DNA of 64,000 nt from Chitinophagaceae bacterium (GTDB lineage: Bacteria; Bacteroidota; Bacteroidia; Chitinophagales; Chitinophagaceae), in contig JALHRP010000003.1 in assembly GCA_022841365.1 (NCBI GenBank), positions 79,310 through 143,309 of the forward strand. The letters run 5' to 3'. The notes under the pieces are model-generated. The model was not told the DNA's origin, made no database searches, and saw only the letters and a list, made by a program, of their open reading frames with translations. Positions 1 to 7,480 of the stretch are shown here, in pieces. Numbering within the stretch: position 1 is the stretch's first letter; each line of letters starts with the position of its first letter. A program made the position numbers and the translations under genes.

Positions 1-250
1 GAATGTAAATCAATTCAACTTCGGATACAGCATCCAAAAGACTTTTGTCTTTGCTCTGAGGTTAGAGCATCCCGACTTTTAGTCGGGAGGGTCGTAGGTT
101 CAAATCCTACAGGATCCACTAAAAGTTGAAGGAATGTAAATCAATTCAACTTCGGATACAGCATCCAAAAGACTTTTGTCTTTGCTCTGAGGTTAGAGCA
201 TCCCGACTTTTAGTCGGGAGGGTCGTAGGTTCAAATCCTACAGGATCCAC
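1..250 (+). repeat. Tandem tRNA-Lys-like repeat, two copies, period 131
   Basis: Two copies (1-119 and 132-250) look identical by eye over 119 bases. Each has a tRNA-like D arm, an anticodon arm whose loop reads CTTTTAG (anticodon TTT, Lys), a T arm with loop TTCAAAT and a 3' acceptor strand ending AGGATCC-A. The expected 5' acceptor strand (GGATCCT) is not next to the D arm. GGATACA lies about 22 bases further upstream, and the inserted stretch (GCATCC...GTCTTTG) resembles a second anticodon arm. These are therefore tRNA-derived repeats or pseudo-tRNAs rather than normal tRNA-Lys genes. The array may continue to the left of the window. Confidence 0.6.
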
Positions 251-330
251 ATAGAGGAAATGGTAGGCCGAGACGTTGTTAGTCTCGGTGCCGACTAACA
301 ACGTCGGCATTCAAATCCTACAGGATCCAC
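251..330 (+). repeat. Third tRNA-3'-end-like unit with double hairpin
   Basis: This unit ends with the same TTCAAATCCTACAGGATCCAC as the two units before it, but the rest is different. It carries GACGTTGTTAGTC and, eight bases later, its exact reverse complement GACTAACAACGTC, each framed by CCGA/TCGG-type arms, so it can fold as two adjacent hairpins or one long one. The T-stem 5' strand is lost, so a functional tRNA is unlikely. It may be a degraded tRNA copy with a hairpin insertion. Confidence 0.45.
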
Positions 331-340
331 TAATAACAAA

Positions 341-415
341 TGCCGGTAAGGCTGAAAGACGGGAAATGAGTTGAACTTAAAGATTACTTCTCGCCTTTTC
401 GTCTTCCCGGCTTTA
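341..415. repeat. Dispersed palindromic repeat, copy 1
   Basis: An imperfect inverted repeat: the left arm begins GCCGGTAAGGC and the right arm is CGTCTTCCCGGC. Similar elements lie at 55547-55605 and 59640-59700, all in intergenic DNA. The function is unknown; it could be an RNA hairpin or a small mobile palindrome. Confidence 0.45.
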
Positions 416-435
416 TCATAAAAAAGGCTTTAACC

Positions 436-464
436 TTTGCTTAACCGATAAGCAAATACATTTG
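436..464 (+). promoter_or_regulatory. Bacteroidota-type promoter of the PorT-like gene
   Basis: TTTG at 436-439 and TACATTTG at 457-464 (exact fit to TAnnTTTG), spacing 17, ending 13 bases before the start codon at 478. Confidence 0.55.
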
Positions 465-477
465 TCTCTTTACAATT

Positions 478-1227
478 ATGAAAAAAGCAATACTGTTTTT
501 ATTCTTCGCTGCAACAGGTTTATCACTCATTGCACAGGAAACCGAAACCGGAAAAAAGAAAAAGAAAGACTGGTCTAAAGTGAATTTAGGTAACCGTCCT
601 AAAGATCATTTAATGCTCCAGGTTGGTTATTTGCAGTGGTTAAACAAACCCGACTCCATTGCAACCAAAGGTTTTGCAAGAACCGTGAATGCTTATTTCT
701 CTTTTGATTTTCCGTTTAAAGTTGATCCCCGTTTCAGTGTTGGCCTTGGTGCAGGTGTTGGTGCCGATAATATGTTTTTTGATAAGGGTGCCAAGAGAAA
801 CCTGAACATTATAAACGGAACAGCATTCACCTTTGCAAAACACAGCGGCAGAGATACAGCCAATCAATACAAATCAATGAAGCTGGCAACTGTTTATCTG
901 GAAGCACCGGTTGAATTACGTTTTATGGTTGATCCCGAACATCCGAACAAAAGTTTAAAATTTGCTTTGGGAATGAAGGTTGGAACCATCATCAGTGCAA
1001 CAGACAAAACAAAATTTAATGCCGATGGAAACGGCAACAGTGCTTATGTATTAAAAGAAAAAGACCGCAAACATTTTAATAATCTCCGTTTGGCAGCAAC
1101 TGCAAGAATAGGCATGGGCAACTTCGCCATTTTTGGACAATACCAGTTAAATGATTTTATTAAAGAAGGGCAAGGACCCAACCAGATAAGACCACTTACG
1201 TTTGGTATTACATTAACCGGTTTATAA
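478..1227 (+). CDS. Exported outer-membrane beta-barrel protein, PorT-like
   Basis: A 249-residue protein with a clear signal peptide (MKKAILFLFFAATGLSLIAQ) followed by a lysine-rich stretch (KKKKKD). The rest alternates short beta-strand-like segments such as SVGLGAGVGADNMFF, LRFMVD and AIFGQYQLNDF and ends in ITLTGL, as expected of a small barrel of the PorT/outer-membrane-beta-barrel group. These sit in the outer membrane of Bacteroidota; the cargo or partner cannot be read from sequence. It is monocistronic, with its own promoter and a strong terminator directly after the stop. Confidence 0.75.
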   Translation: MKKAILFLFFAATGLSLIAQETETGKKKKKDWSKVNLGNRPKDHLMLQVGYLQWLNKPDSIATKGFARTVNAYFSFDFPFKVDPRFSVGLGAGVGADNMFFDKGAKRNLNIINGTAFTFAKHSGRDTANQYKSMKLATVYLEAPVELRFMVDPEHPNKSLKFALGMKVGTIISATDKTKFNADGNGNSAYVLKEKDRKHFNNLRLAATARIGMGNFAIFGQYQLNDFIKEGQGPNQIRPLTFGITLTGL

Positions 1228-1243
1228 AATAGAGTTGAAGAAT

Positions 1244-1277
1244 AAAAAAGCGTGGCGCTAAAGCGCCACGCTTTTTT
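1244..1277. terminator. Strong bidirectional-looking terminator
   Basis: A perfect 16-bp stem (1244-1259 with 1262-1277) with a two-base loop, flanked by A6 and T6, 16 bases after the PorT-like stop codon. Confidence 0.9.
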
Positions 1278-1278
1278 A

Positions 1279-1310
1279 TTGATACACGCCACAAACTTAT
1301 TCTACATTTG
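1279..1310 (+). promoter_or_regulatory. Promoter of hflX
   Basis: TACATTTG at 1303-1310 fits TAnnTTTG exactly, with a TTG 21 bases upstream at 1279-1281. It ends 19 bases before the GTG start at 1330, which supports that start. Confidence 0.55.
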
Positions 1311-1329
1311 CAGTTGAATTTTTTATACC

Positions 1330-2520
1330 GTGATTGATCGTAAACAGGAAATACAACAGGAAGAGAAAGCCATCATCGTTGGTGTGGTGCAAAAAGGACA
1401 AACTGAATTACAGGTACAGGAATACCTGGATGAGCTGGCCTTTCTTGCAGAAACAGCAGGTGCAGTTACCATGAAAAGGTTCTTACAAAAATTAGCACAC
1501 CCCGATAGTAAAACATTTGTGGGGAAGGGAAAACTGCAGGAAATAAAAAAATATGTGCAGGAACGGGATATCTCCCTCATCATTTTTGATGATGAGCTTA
1601 CCGGCGCACAGATCATGAACATTGAAAAAGAACTGGGCATTTATACAATTGACCGCAGTGATCTGATCCTCGACATTTTTGCACGACGTGCAAAAACAGC
1701 ACAGGCTAAAACACAGGTGGAGCTTGCACAATATCAATACATCTTACCACGGTTGAAAGGGATGTGGAAACATCTTGAACGTCAAGGTGGTGGTGTTGGC
1801 ACCAGAGGTCCGGGTGAAACAGAGATTGAAACGGACCGTCGTATTGTAAAAGATAAAATCGCTTTATTACGGAAACGGTTAGCCGAAATTGACAAGCAGG
1901 CCTTTACGCAACGCAAAGATCGTGGTGAGTTTATCCGTGTGGCATTGGTTGGTTATACCAATGTGGGCAAGAGCACACTCATGAATATTCTCAGCAAGCG
2001 TGAAGTGTTTGCCGAAAACAAATTGTTTGCAACACTTGATACAACAACCAGCAAAGTAGTGTTTGAAAACATGCCGTTTCTGTTGAGTGATACCGTTGGG
2101 TTTATCCGCAAACTTCCGCATCACCTCGTAGAGAGTTTTAAAAGTACATTGGATGAAGTAAGAGAGAGTGATGTGTTACTGCATGTTGTTGATATATCAC
2201 ATCTGCAATACGAAGACCAAATCAATGTGGTGAACAAAACATTGCAGGATCTGAAATGTTACGACAAACCCGTGATCACCATCTTCAATAAAATGGATCT
2301 GTACGAAGAAAAGAACTTTGATGAATGGCTCGAAGATGATGTAAAGGCAAATATTCTGCAGGAATTGAAAGAACGCTGGGAAAATGAAACCGGCGGTAAC
2401 TGTGTGTTTATATCTGCAACAGAAAAAAGAAACATCCCCGAACTCCGTGCAAGAATATTAGAGAATGTAAAACGTTTATACCAGATACGTTATCCGTATA
2501 AAACAGAATATCTTTATTAA
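1330..2520 (+). CDS. hflX: GTPase HflX
   Basis: HflX is a ribosome-associated GTPase that splits stalled or heat-damaged ribosomes. The 396-residue protein has the family's N-terminal domain (AIIVGV onward), the glycine-rich linker GGGVGTRGPGETEIETDRR, and a GTPase domain with G1 GYTNVGKST near residue 207, G3 DTVGF near 254 and G4 NKMD near 320. The HflX hallmark FIRKLPHHLVESFKSTL follows G3. The start is GTG; the first ATG is at residue 48, inside the N-terminal domain, so GTG is preferred. Its stop overlaps the start of the Rieske gene (TAATG), which implies translational coupling. Confidence 0.96.
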   Translation: MIDRKQEIQQEEKAIIVGVVQKGQTELQVQEYLDELAFLAETAGAVTMKRFLQKLAHPDSKTFVGKGKLQEIKKYVQERDISLIIFDDELTGAQIMNIEKELGIYTIDRSDLILDIFARRAKTAQAKTQVELAQYQYILPRLKGMWKHLERQGGGVGTRGPGETEIETDRRIVKDKIALLRKRLAEIDKQAFTQRKDRGEFIRVALVGYTNVGKSTLMNILSKREVFAENKLFATLDTTTSKVVFENMPFLLSDTVGFIRKLPHHLVESFKSTLDEVRESDVLLHVVDISHLQYEDQINVVNKTLQDLKCYDKPVITIFNKMDLYEEKNFDEWLEDDVKANILQELKERWENETGGNCVFISATEKRNIPELRARILENVKRLYQIRYPYKTEYLY

Positions 2521-2882
2521 TGGCTGCAGAAAAAAAATACAGCTGGCACAAAATAGCAGAAAGTGCCAATGATTTTTTTTGGCAGGAAAACAACCTCTGC
2601 GAAATAGAAGTAAAAGGAAAAAAGATCTGTATCGCTAAAAAAGGAGAAGAAGTGTTTGCCTGCACAAGTAAATGCCCCCATGCTGGTGGTTATTTATCCG
2701 ATGGTTTTTTAGATGCTGCCGGAAACATTGTTTGTCCGCTCCACCGATACAAGTATAATTTGCAAAATGGCCGTAATGTAAGTGGCGAAGGATACTATTT
2801 AAAAACCTATCCGGTTGAAAAAAGAGCCGATGGAATTTATATTGGTATGGAAGAAGCAGGATTTTTTGGATTATTTAAATAA
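2520..2882 (+). CDS. Small Rieske [2Fe-2S] ferredoxin-type protein
   Basis: A 120-residue, soluble, single-domain protein. The Rieske cluster ligands are visible as C52-P-H54 (KCPHAGG) and C72-P-L-H75, the two-Cys/two-His pattern that holds a 2Fe-2S centre. It has no membrane anchor or oxygenase domain, so it resembles free-standing NirD/ferredoxin-like Rieske proteins that pass electrons to a partner. The partner is not encoded next to it. It is coupled to hflX by a one-base overlap. Confidence 0.9.
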   Translation: MAAEKKYSWHKIAESANDFFWQENNLCEIEVKGKKICIAKKGEEVFACTSKCPHAGGYLSDGFLDAAGNIVCPLHRYKYNLQNGRNVSGEGYYLKTYPVEKRADGIYIGMEEAGFFGLFK

Positions 2883-2938
2883 AAAGTTCGATTTAAATAA
2901 GGAACAAAAAACCAAAATCCCCTATTTTTGCCGCCCAT

Positions 2939-3012
2939 TCCTCCCTAGCTCAGTTGGTTAGAGCATCTGACTGTTAATCAGAGGGTCGCTGGTTCAAGTC
3001 CAGCGGGGGGAG
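2939..3012 (+). tRNA. tRNA-Asn (GTT)
   Basis: Acceptor TCCTCCC pairs with GGGGGGA (one T-G pair). D arm GCTC...GAGC, anticodon stem CTGA/TCAG with loop CTGTTAA (GTT), T arm GCTGG-TTCAAGT-CCAGC. CCA is not encoded. A TATTTTTG box (2923-2930) lies eight bases before the 5' end and fits the Bacteroidota -7 element. Confidence 0.95.
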
Positions 3013-3023
3013 CGACGAAGTAA

Positions 3024-3052
3024 AGGGTTTCGGTAAACGAAGCCCTTTTTTT
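3024..3052 (+). terminator. Terminator of tRNA-Asn
   Basis: Nine-pair stem 3024-3032 with 3038-3046 (one G-T pair) followed by a run of seven T, 11 bases after the tRNA. Confidence 0.8.
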
Positions 3053-3781
3053 ATTATCCCGATTCCAACGCAAGTTCGTCTCCTTGACCATTCAAATGGC
3101 TTTTAGCAGTTCTCATCTGCCTTTGCGACTTTCTTCTTCACTGCATTTAGGCTAAAGTTTTACATAAAACAGCCCCACTCCTCCCTGTCCTTTCCCGTCT
3201 TCCATTCTTGTTTTTGCTTTGTGGTTGTAGTTGACAGTAAATCGCATTCACTGAAAATAGTGAATGAATTTTGTGGATCAGTAAAAAGTGTACCGATTTG
3301 AATTATTGCCTATTTAGGTATGTGGAGGACTGGTAGAAAGCCAAAAAAAAATGTCCTTTTTGATTTGCAGCCTTTGATTCAGCTTAGATGGAAATTTTAT
3401 TAACCTAATCAATATGAACAAGAAAAAAACAATGTCTGAATGGATAGAACTAATGCTGAAGATTGCCGCTTTCATGCTCAAGTTCCTAAATTTTATTTGG
3501 CCTTTTTTTACTGATTACCCTACAAAGCACTGATATCAGAGGGTTTCGGCGGCAAAAAGTGTTGCAGAAAATCACTACGTTTAGATATGGGCGTTAGTTT
3601 TATTTTCGACTTCTTCCGCCCTGAAATTCAATGGTAGCAGGGGTATAGGAAATGTTCTTAAATGAACAAGAATTTTTACCCTTTTCCCGATCTTTTTTTG
3701 GGGAAAACAACATGTGCACACAAGAACTCAATACAGCATTGCATTTACACTTGATTTCCACATCCTGTTAATATAAATGAC
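3053..3781. other. Non-coding stretch after tRNA-Asn
   Basis: About 730 bases with no recognisable protein family. It holds a small hairpin at about 3245-3266 (CATTCACT...AGTGAATG), a 39-codon open frame at 3414-3533 (listed separately), and otherwise no feature I can name. Composition does not differ visibly from neighbouring intergenic DNA. Confidence 0.5.
3414..3533 (+). CDS. Possible 39-residue membrane micro-protein
   Basis: An ATG-to-TGA frame coding a basic N-terminus (MNKKKTMSEW) followed by a hydrophobic, helix-like segment (LKIAAFMLKFLNFIWPFF) and a short polar end. This is the shape of small membrane-associated peptides. No promoter or ribosome site is clear, and it could equally be chance in an otherwise non-coding island. 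Confidence 0.25.
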   Translation: MNKKKTMSEWIELMLKIAAFMLKFLNFIWPFFTDYPTKH

Positions 3782-3812
3782 TTTGTATGTGTTGTTTTAA
3801 AAAATATTTTCG
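3782..3812 (+). promoter_or_regulatory. Promoter of the 3819-4188 RNA unit
   Basis: TTTG at 3782-3785, exactly 19 bases, then TATTTTCG at 3805-3812 (7 of 8 against TAnnTTTG). No open reading frame follows, so it probably drives a non-coding transcript. Confidence 0.55.
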
Positions 3813-3889
3813 TAGATGCTGGTTTCTAATAACGAAATCGGTTTAAAACACAAAGGAGATCATTGTTTAATGATCCCCCTTGTTTGGTG

Positions 3890-3960
3890 CGCCGGGTGTC
3901 CGAGTGGTCAGGTACGTCCCTTGCAACGATAGTACATGAGTTCGAATCTCATCCCGGCGT
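3890..3960 (+). tRNA. tRNA-Cys-like (GCA) with unpaired anticodon stem
   Basis: Acceptor CGCCGGG pairs fully with CCCGGCG, the discriminator is T (U73, typical of tRNA-Cys), the D arm reads TCCGAGTGGTCAGG, and the T arm ATGAG-TTCGAAT-CTCAT is perfect. The anticodon loop can be read TTGCAAC (GCA, Cys), but only two of five anticodon-stem pairs form. It is thus either a pseudogene, a tRNA-like domain of a larger RNA, or a tRNA with an unusual anticodon arm. Confidence 0.5.
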
Positions 3961-4151
3961 CTGTGAATTACACAGATAAAAAATCTGTGACCGCTGTAAA
4001 GACGGTTTTATCATCACTCCTTACATTACTGTAAAGGGGAAAAAGATAAACCATCCTACTTCTGTCTTCAGGTTCCCTTGTCCGACTTGTTCAAAATAAG
4101 GCAAGGGTTTAAATCGAAAAAAGTCCAGTAGCTGAACACTACTGGCATCAA

Positions 4152-4188
4152 GATCACTCTCTAGTAAAGGGTGATCTTTTTTATTTTT
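4152..4188 (+). terminator. Terminator ending the candidate ncRNA unit
   Basis: Nine-pair stem (4152-4160 with 4168-4176), seven-base loop, then TTTTTTATTTTT. Confidence 0.8.
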
Positions 4189-4472
4189 AGTAAAAAAATT
4201 TGTACTGATTTTGTATTGCAATGATAAGATGGAATTCCGAATTCTAGATATCCGCTTCGGTTAAAATTTAATCACATCCGGAATTCGAATGTGGAAATGT
4301 GCCGGAATTCCCCGTAAAAGCTCGAAAATAGCCGTAAAAGATTTTCTAGCCTTGGGGGAAAATAAATTACATGTTCGAGTAAAATCCGATAATTATATTT
4401 TGAGAGAAATTCCCTGCATAAATGTTATTCTAAGAATTCGTGCACTTATCAAAAACTTAAGCATGAAATTTT
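4189..4472. other. Intergenic stretch with repeated GGAATTC words
   Basis: No credible gene. The word GGAATTC occurs three times within about 80 bases (near 4230, 4281 and 4303), with a further GAATTC at about 4237. A 70-codon open frame here has no family resemblance and runs into the 3' end of iscS on the other strand. Confidence 0.4.
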
Positions 4473-5621
4473 TCACCTCATTTCATTCACCACTTCTGTA
4501 ACATACTTTATCACATCCTCTATCTCCTGCTCCGTTGTAAACCGTCCCAAACTAAAACGGATAGAACCCGCTGCCAGTTCATCGCTGATGCCCAATGCCT
4601 TTAACACATAAGAAGGTTCTGTTGATGCGGAGGTGCAGGCTGAGCCTGATGAAACTGCAATCTGCTTTTGTAATTGATTGATCAATTGATTAGCTTCCGG
4701 AACATTAAATGAAACATTTGCTACATGGGGCAACAGCAATTTTTTTTCTCCATTCAATGCCGTGCAACCAAGTGCCAGCAGTCCATTGAGCAGCTGATCT
4801 CTCAGTTTGCTGATCCGTTTTGTTTCAGCTTCCATTTCTGTTTTACAAATGGCGCAGGCTTTACCCAAACCAACAATGCCCGGCACATTGAGCGTACCGC
4901 TGCGCATACCTTTTTCATGACCACCACCGTATTGAAGCGCTTTTAATTTTACTCTCGGATTTTTTCTGCGCACATACAATGCACCTACGCCTTTTGGTCC
5001 GTACAATTTGTGTGCAGATAATGCAAGCAGATCAATATTGTCTTTGATCACATCAACCGGAATTTTTCCAACAGCCTGTGTAGCATCACTAAAAAAAAGA
5101 ACGTTGTGTTTTTTTGCAATGGTCCCGATTTCTGCAATGGGCATAATGCTTCCAATTTCATTATTGGCATACATGATCGAAATCAAAATTGTATCCGGGC
5201 GAATTGCTTTCTCTAACTCAACAAGATCTGGCAATCCATTCGGCATTACTTCGAGAATGGTGATTTCTCCGCCTATGCTTTTTATCAACTCACAGGTATC
5301 AAGTACTGCTTTGTGTTCAATGTTGCAGGTAATGATGTGTTTCCCTTTTGCATGATACAGATCAAACACACCACGGATGGTCAGGTTCACTGCTTCAGTT
5401 GCTCCCGATGTAAAAATGATTTCAGATGCTGCAGCATTAATCAATGAACCCACCTGTTCTCTTGCCATGGCAACTGCTTCTTCTGCTACCCAGCCATAAG
5501 CATGCGTTCGGCTGGCTGCATTCCCGAAATGAGTAGTAAAATAAGGCAACATCGTTTCCATTACCCTTGGATCAACCGGGGTTGTTGCGTTGTAATCCAG
5601 ATAAATGGGATACTGTATCAT
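4473..5621 (-). CDS. iscS: Cysteine desulfurase (IscS/NifS family)
   Basis: Removes sulfur from cysteine, using pyridoxal phosphate, to supply Fe-S cluster assembly and thiolated cofactors. The 382 residues match family length. Visible hallmarks are YLDYNATTP at the N-terminus, H103 in the IEHKAV cofactor-stacking motif, Schiff-base lysine K205 in SAHKLYGPKG, and the persulfide cysteine C329 in SSGSACTS, on a loop of the short (class II or NifS-like) type. No iscU, iscA or regulator flanks it, so it stands alone. Confidence 0.93.
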   Translation of the reverse strand: MIQYPIYLDYNATTPVDPRVMETMLPYFTTHFGNAASRTHAYGWVAEEAVAMAREQVGSLINAAASEIIFTSGATEAVNLTIRGVFDLYHAKGKHIITCNIEHKAVLDTCELIKSIGGEITILEVMPNGLPDLVELEKAIRPDTILISIMYANNEIGSIMPIAEIGTIAKKHNVLFFSDATQAVGKIPVDVIKDNIDLLALSAHKLYGPKGVGALYVRRKNPRVKLKALQYGGGHEKGMRSGTLNVPGIVGLGKACAICKTEMEAETKRISKLRDQLLNGLLALGCTALNGEKKLLLPHVANVSFNVPEANQLINQLQKQIAVSSGSACTSASTEPSYVLKALGISDELAAGSIRFSLGRFTTEQEIEDVIKYVTEVVNEMR

Positions 5622-5966
5622 CGTTTAATTTCTGCTTCCTTTTATTATGCCAGATAAAAATAAAATTATAACTGCAAAGTCTGCTGATCTGTTTCATTGA
5701 AAATCAATGAATTTCTGCAGACGGCACCTATACTCCTGTCTTTTGCAGGCATAGAAGAATCAAATTCAAACCAGCCTTTAACATTTTGCCATAAAGCGTT
5801 GATTTACATTTGCAGTTCTTCACGACCTTGGTAAAAACACTTAGTCAATCAAAACTCTGCTGAACGGGAATACTATTTTAATTACAAAATCGTTGCAGCA
5901 TATGTATTTGGTTAAAAAGAATGTTTTACTATTTTTACCCCTCCATTATCCGTTTAAATCCAAACT
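5622..5966. other. Divergent intergenic region between iscS and the transpeptidase gene
   Basis: About 345 bases. It contains a hairpin TTCATTG-AAAAT-CAATGAA (about 5691-5711) and the promoter listed at 5907-5937. Nothing else is recognisable. Confidence 0.5.
5907..5937 (+). promoter_or_regulatory. Promoter of the L,D-transpeptidase-like gene
   Basis: TTTG at 5907-5910, 19 bases, then TATTTTTA at 5930-5937 (7 of 8 against TAnnTTTG), 29 bases before the start codon. Confidence 0.6.
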
Positions 5967-6731
5967 ATGAAACTATTCCGTACAAAATTGACCTATCTCG
6001 CTGTTTCAGCATTTATCTTTTTACAAATTCCTACTGTGATTAATGGTAACGGCAGCCCCCGTTACACTCCCCTTACTGCCGGCATAATTGAAGCCACTTC
6101 TAAAGCTGAGGTGAACCTTGAAGAAATGATCATTCAAAAAGCTGACAGTATTTATGAATCGCTTCATTTATCAAATGAAGGATTGAAAGAAGAAATATTT
6201 GAACTCGCTTACAAAGGGTATTATAAATTATTAGATCAGGGAGCAATTGGAAGATCTGATGTATTAACCATTGCAGACTTTTCAAAATCATCATCACAAA
6301 ACCGATTTTATGTAATTGATATGGAAGAAGGCAAAATTCTTTACCATACATTAGTAGCACATGGCCGCAAGAGCGGACTCAATTACGCTACTGATTTTTC
6401 CAACAAACCTGAATCGAATAAAAGCAGTCTTGGTTTTTATGTAACACTCAACACCTATTTTGGTGAAAAGGGTTATTCATTAAAATTAAAGGGGCTTGAA
6501 AAAGGAATTAACGATAAAGCCTTTGAGCGTGCAATTGTTTTACACGGTTCTGATTATGTAACAAGACAATTTGCAAACAGCAATGGATATTTAGGCCGCA
6601 GCCTGGGATGCCCTGCTGTACCTATGAAACAAACTGCAGGCATTATTAATTCTATTAAAAACGGAAGTGTATTATTTATTTATCATCCTAACAAAACATA
6701 CCGGGAGCAATCGAAGTTGTTAAACAGTTAA
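5967..6731 (+). CDS. Murein L,D-transpeptidase catalytic-domain protein (YkuD_2 type)
   Basis: A 254-residue exported protein with a signal peptide (LAVSAFIFLQIPTVINGNG). After a helical region (about 50-110) the catalytic domain starts near FYVIDMEEGKILYHT. The YkuD-type active site is seen as H193 in LHGSDYV and C215 in RSLGCPAVP, the cysteine nucleophile in an S-x-G-C-P-A context. Such enzymes form or edit 3-3 cross-links or attach proteins to peptidoglycan. It is a single gene; nothing nearby indicates its target. Confidence 0.88.
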   Translation: MKLFRTKLTYLAVSAFIFLQIPTVINGNGSPRYTPLTAGIIEATSKAEVNLEEMIIQKADSIYESLHLSNEGLKEEIFELAYKGYYKLLDQGAIGRSDVLTIADFSKSSSQNRFYVIDMEEGKILYHTLVAHGRKSGLNYATDFSNKPESNKSSLGFYVTLNTYFGEKGYSLKLKGLEKGINDKAFERAIVLHGSDYVTRQFANSNGYLGRSLGCPAVPMKQTAGIINSIKNGSVLFIYHPNKTYREQSKLLNS

Positions 6732-6799
6732 GTTCTTTTTGTAACCACCTGTTTCTGTATGATTCCTGATGAAGCCTCTGTTTACAGGGGCTTTGTTCT

Positions 6800-7477
6800 T
6801 TAAGCAACTATCCACCAGGCAATGAGCTGCAGCAGAAACCCTGTAATAAATCCTGTGTATATTTCTGCCGGTTTGTGATCACTTACAACAAAGCGGCTGG
6901 TACAAATAATTCCTGCAATAAAAAACGCCAGCAATATAGATAACAAATCATCTATGCGGTTGGCAAAAAGTAAGAGTAGAAAAAAACTCAGCAACCCGCC
7001 TGCACCCATAGCATGCATACTCACTTTCATATAATTGTTGATGAGCAGTGATGCAGAGGATGTAATAAACAGCCCTAAAAGAAATGCACGGAGTTCAAGC
7101 GGATCAACCAGTGTTTTAGACACATAATAACTCCAAAAGAAAAAGGTAATACAGGCCACATACGGAACAATGCGATCTTTCTGCGTTCTTAACTGAATAG
7201 ATTGAATAAAACCCAGCCCTTTCAATAACAGCACAGTTATCAACGGTAAAAAAATACTTGTGCTGAAGACACGGAGAAAAACAATCAGCCTGTCGAATGA
7301 GGTTTCACCGGTAAAAACAAAACTGTTGCGATACAGCAGGTACAATACCACCCATGCAATCATAAACAACGGATGAAACAAATACGAAAAGAATGTTGCC
7401 ATTGCTTTTACGATTGGTGAATGCGTATTACTGTAAATCATCCTTCCGCCATTTTCACTCATGATCATTTGTTCCAT
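6800..7477 (-). CDS. Polytopic membrane protein, PAP2-like C-terminus
   Basis: A 225-residue protein with about six hydrophobic helices. The C-terminal half has SMHAMGAGG and then SRFVVSDHKPAEIYTG, which resemble the PSGH and SR...H...D/E..G motifs of PAP2-type lipid phosphatases, though the match is partial, so catalysis is uncertain. The gene starts three bases after the rpoN stop codon and is likely co-transcribed with it. Alternative in-frame starts lie at codons 4, 6 and 13. Confidence 0.7.
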   Translation of the reverse strand: MEQMIMSENGGRMIYSNTHSPIVKAMATFFSYLFHPLFMIAWVVLYLLYRNSFVFTGETSFDRLIVFLRVFSTSIFLPLITVLLLKGLGFIQSIQLRTQKDRIVPYVACITFFFWSYYVSKTLVDPLELRAFLLGLFITSSASLLINNYMKVSMHAMGAGGLLSFFLLLLFANRIDDLLSILLAFFIAGIICTSRFVVSDHKPAEIYTGFITGFLLQLIAWWIVA

Positions 7478-7480
7478 ACA

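Larger units (their letters stand above)
3819..4188 (+). ncRNA. Candidate structured ncRNA containing a tRNA-Cys-like fold
   Basis: The stretch runs from just after a good promoter to a strong terminator, about 370 bases with no plausible protein. It holds many local stems: GATCATT/AATGATC near 3858, the tRNA-like module at 3890-3960, CTGTG/CACAG and CAGAT/ATCTG right after it, ACCG/CGGT near 3990, CCCTTG/CAAGGG near 4076-4110, a perfect CCAGTAG/CTACTGG at about 4125-4145, then the terminator. I do not recognise it as tmRNA, RNase P RNA, 6S or SRP RNA; the hallmark motifs of those are not seen. It may be a novel ncRNA or a tRNA precursor with a long structured trailer. Confidence 0.45.

Noticed and set aside
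1-480. A CRISPR array
   Set aside because: The repeats are 131 bases and tRNA-like, with no short repeats and unique spacers and no cas genes nearby.
3819-4188. tmRNA, RNase P RNA or 6S RNA
   Set aside because: The tag-peptide frame and the GAGGAAAGTCCGGGC-type motifs of those RNAs are not present.
4021-4221. 66-residue open frame on the minus strand
   Set aside because: It lies over the hairpins and terminator of the candidate ncRNA and has no protein-like features.
4289-4501. 70-residue open frame on the plus strand overlapping the iscS 3' end
   Set aside because: No family resemblance, no promoter or start signal, and it overlaps a strongly supported gene on the other strand.
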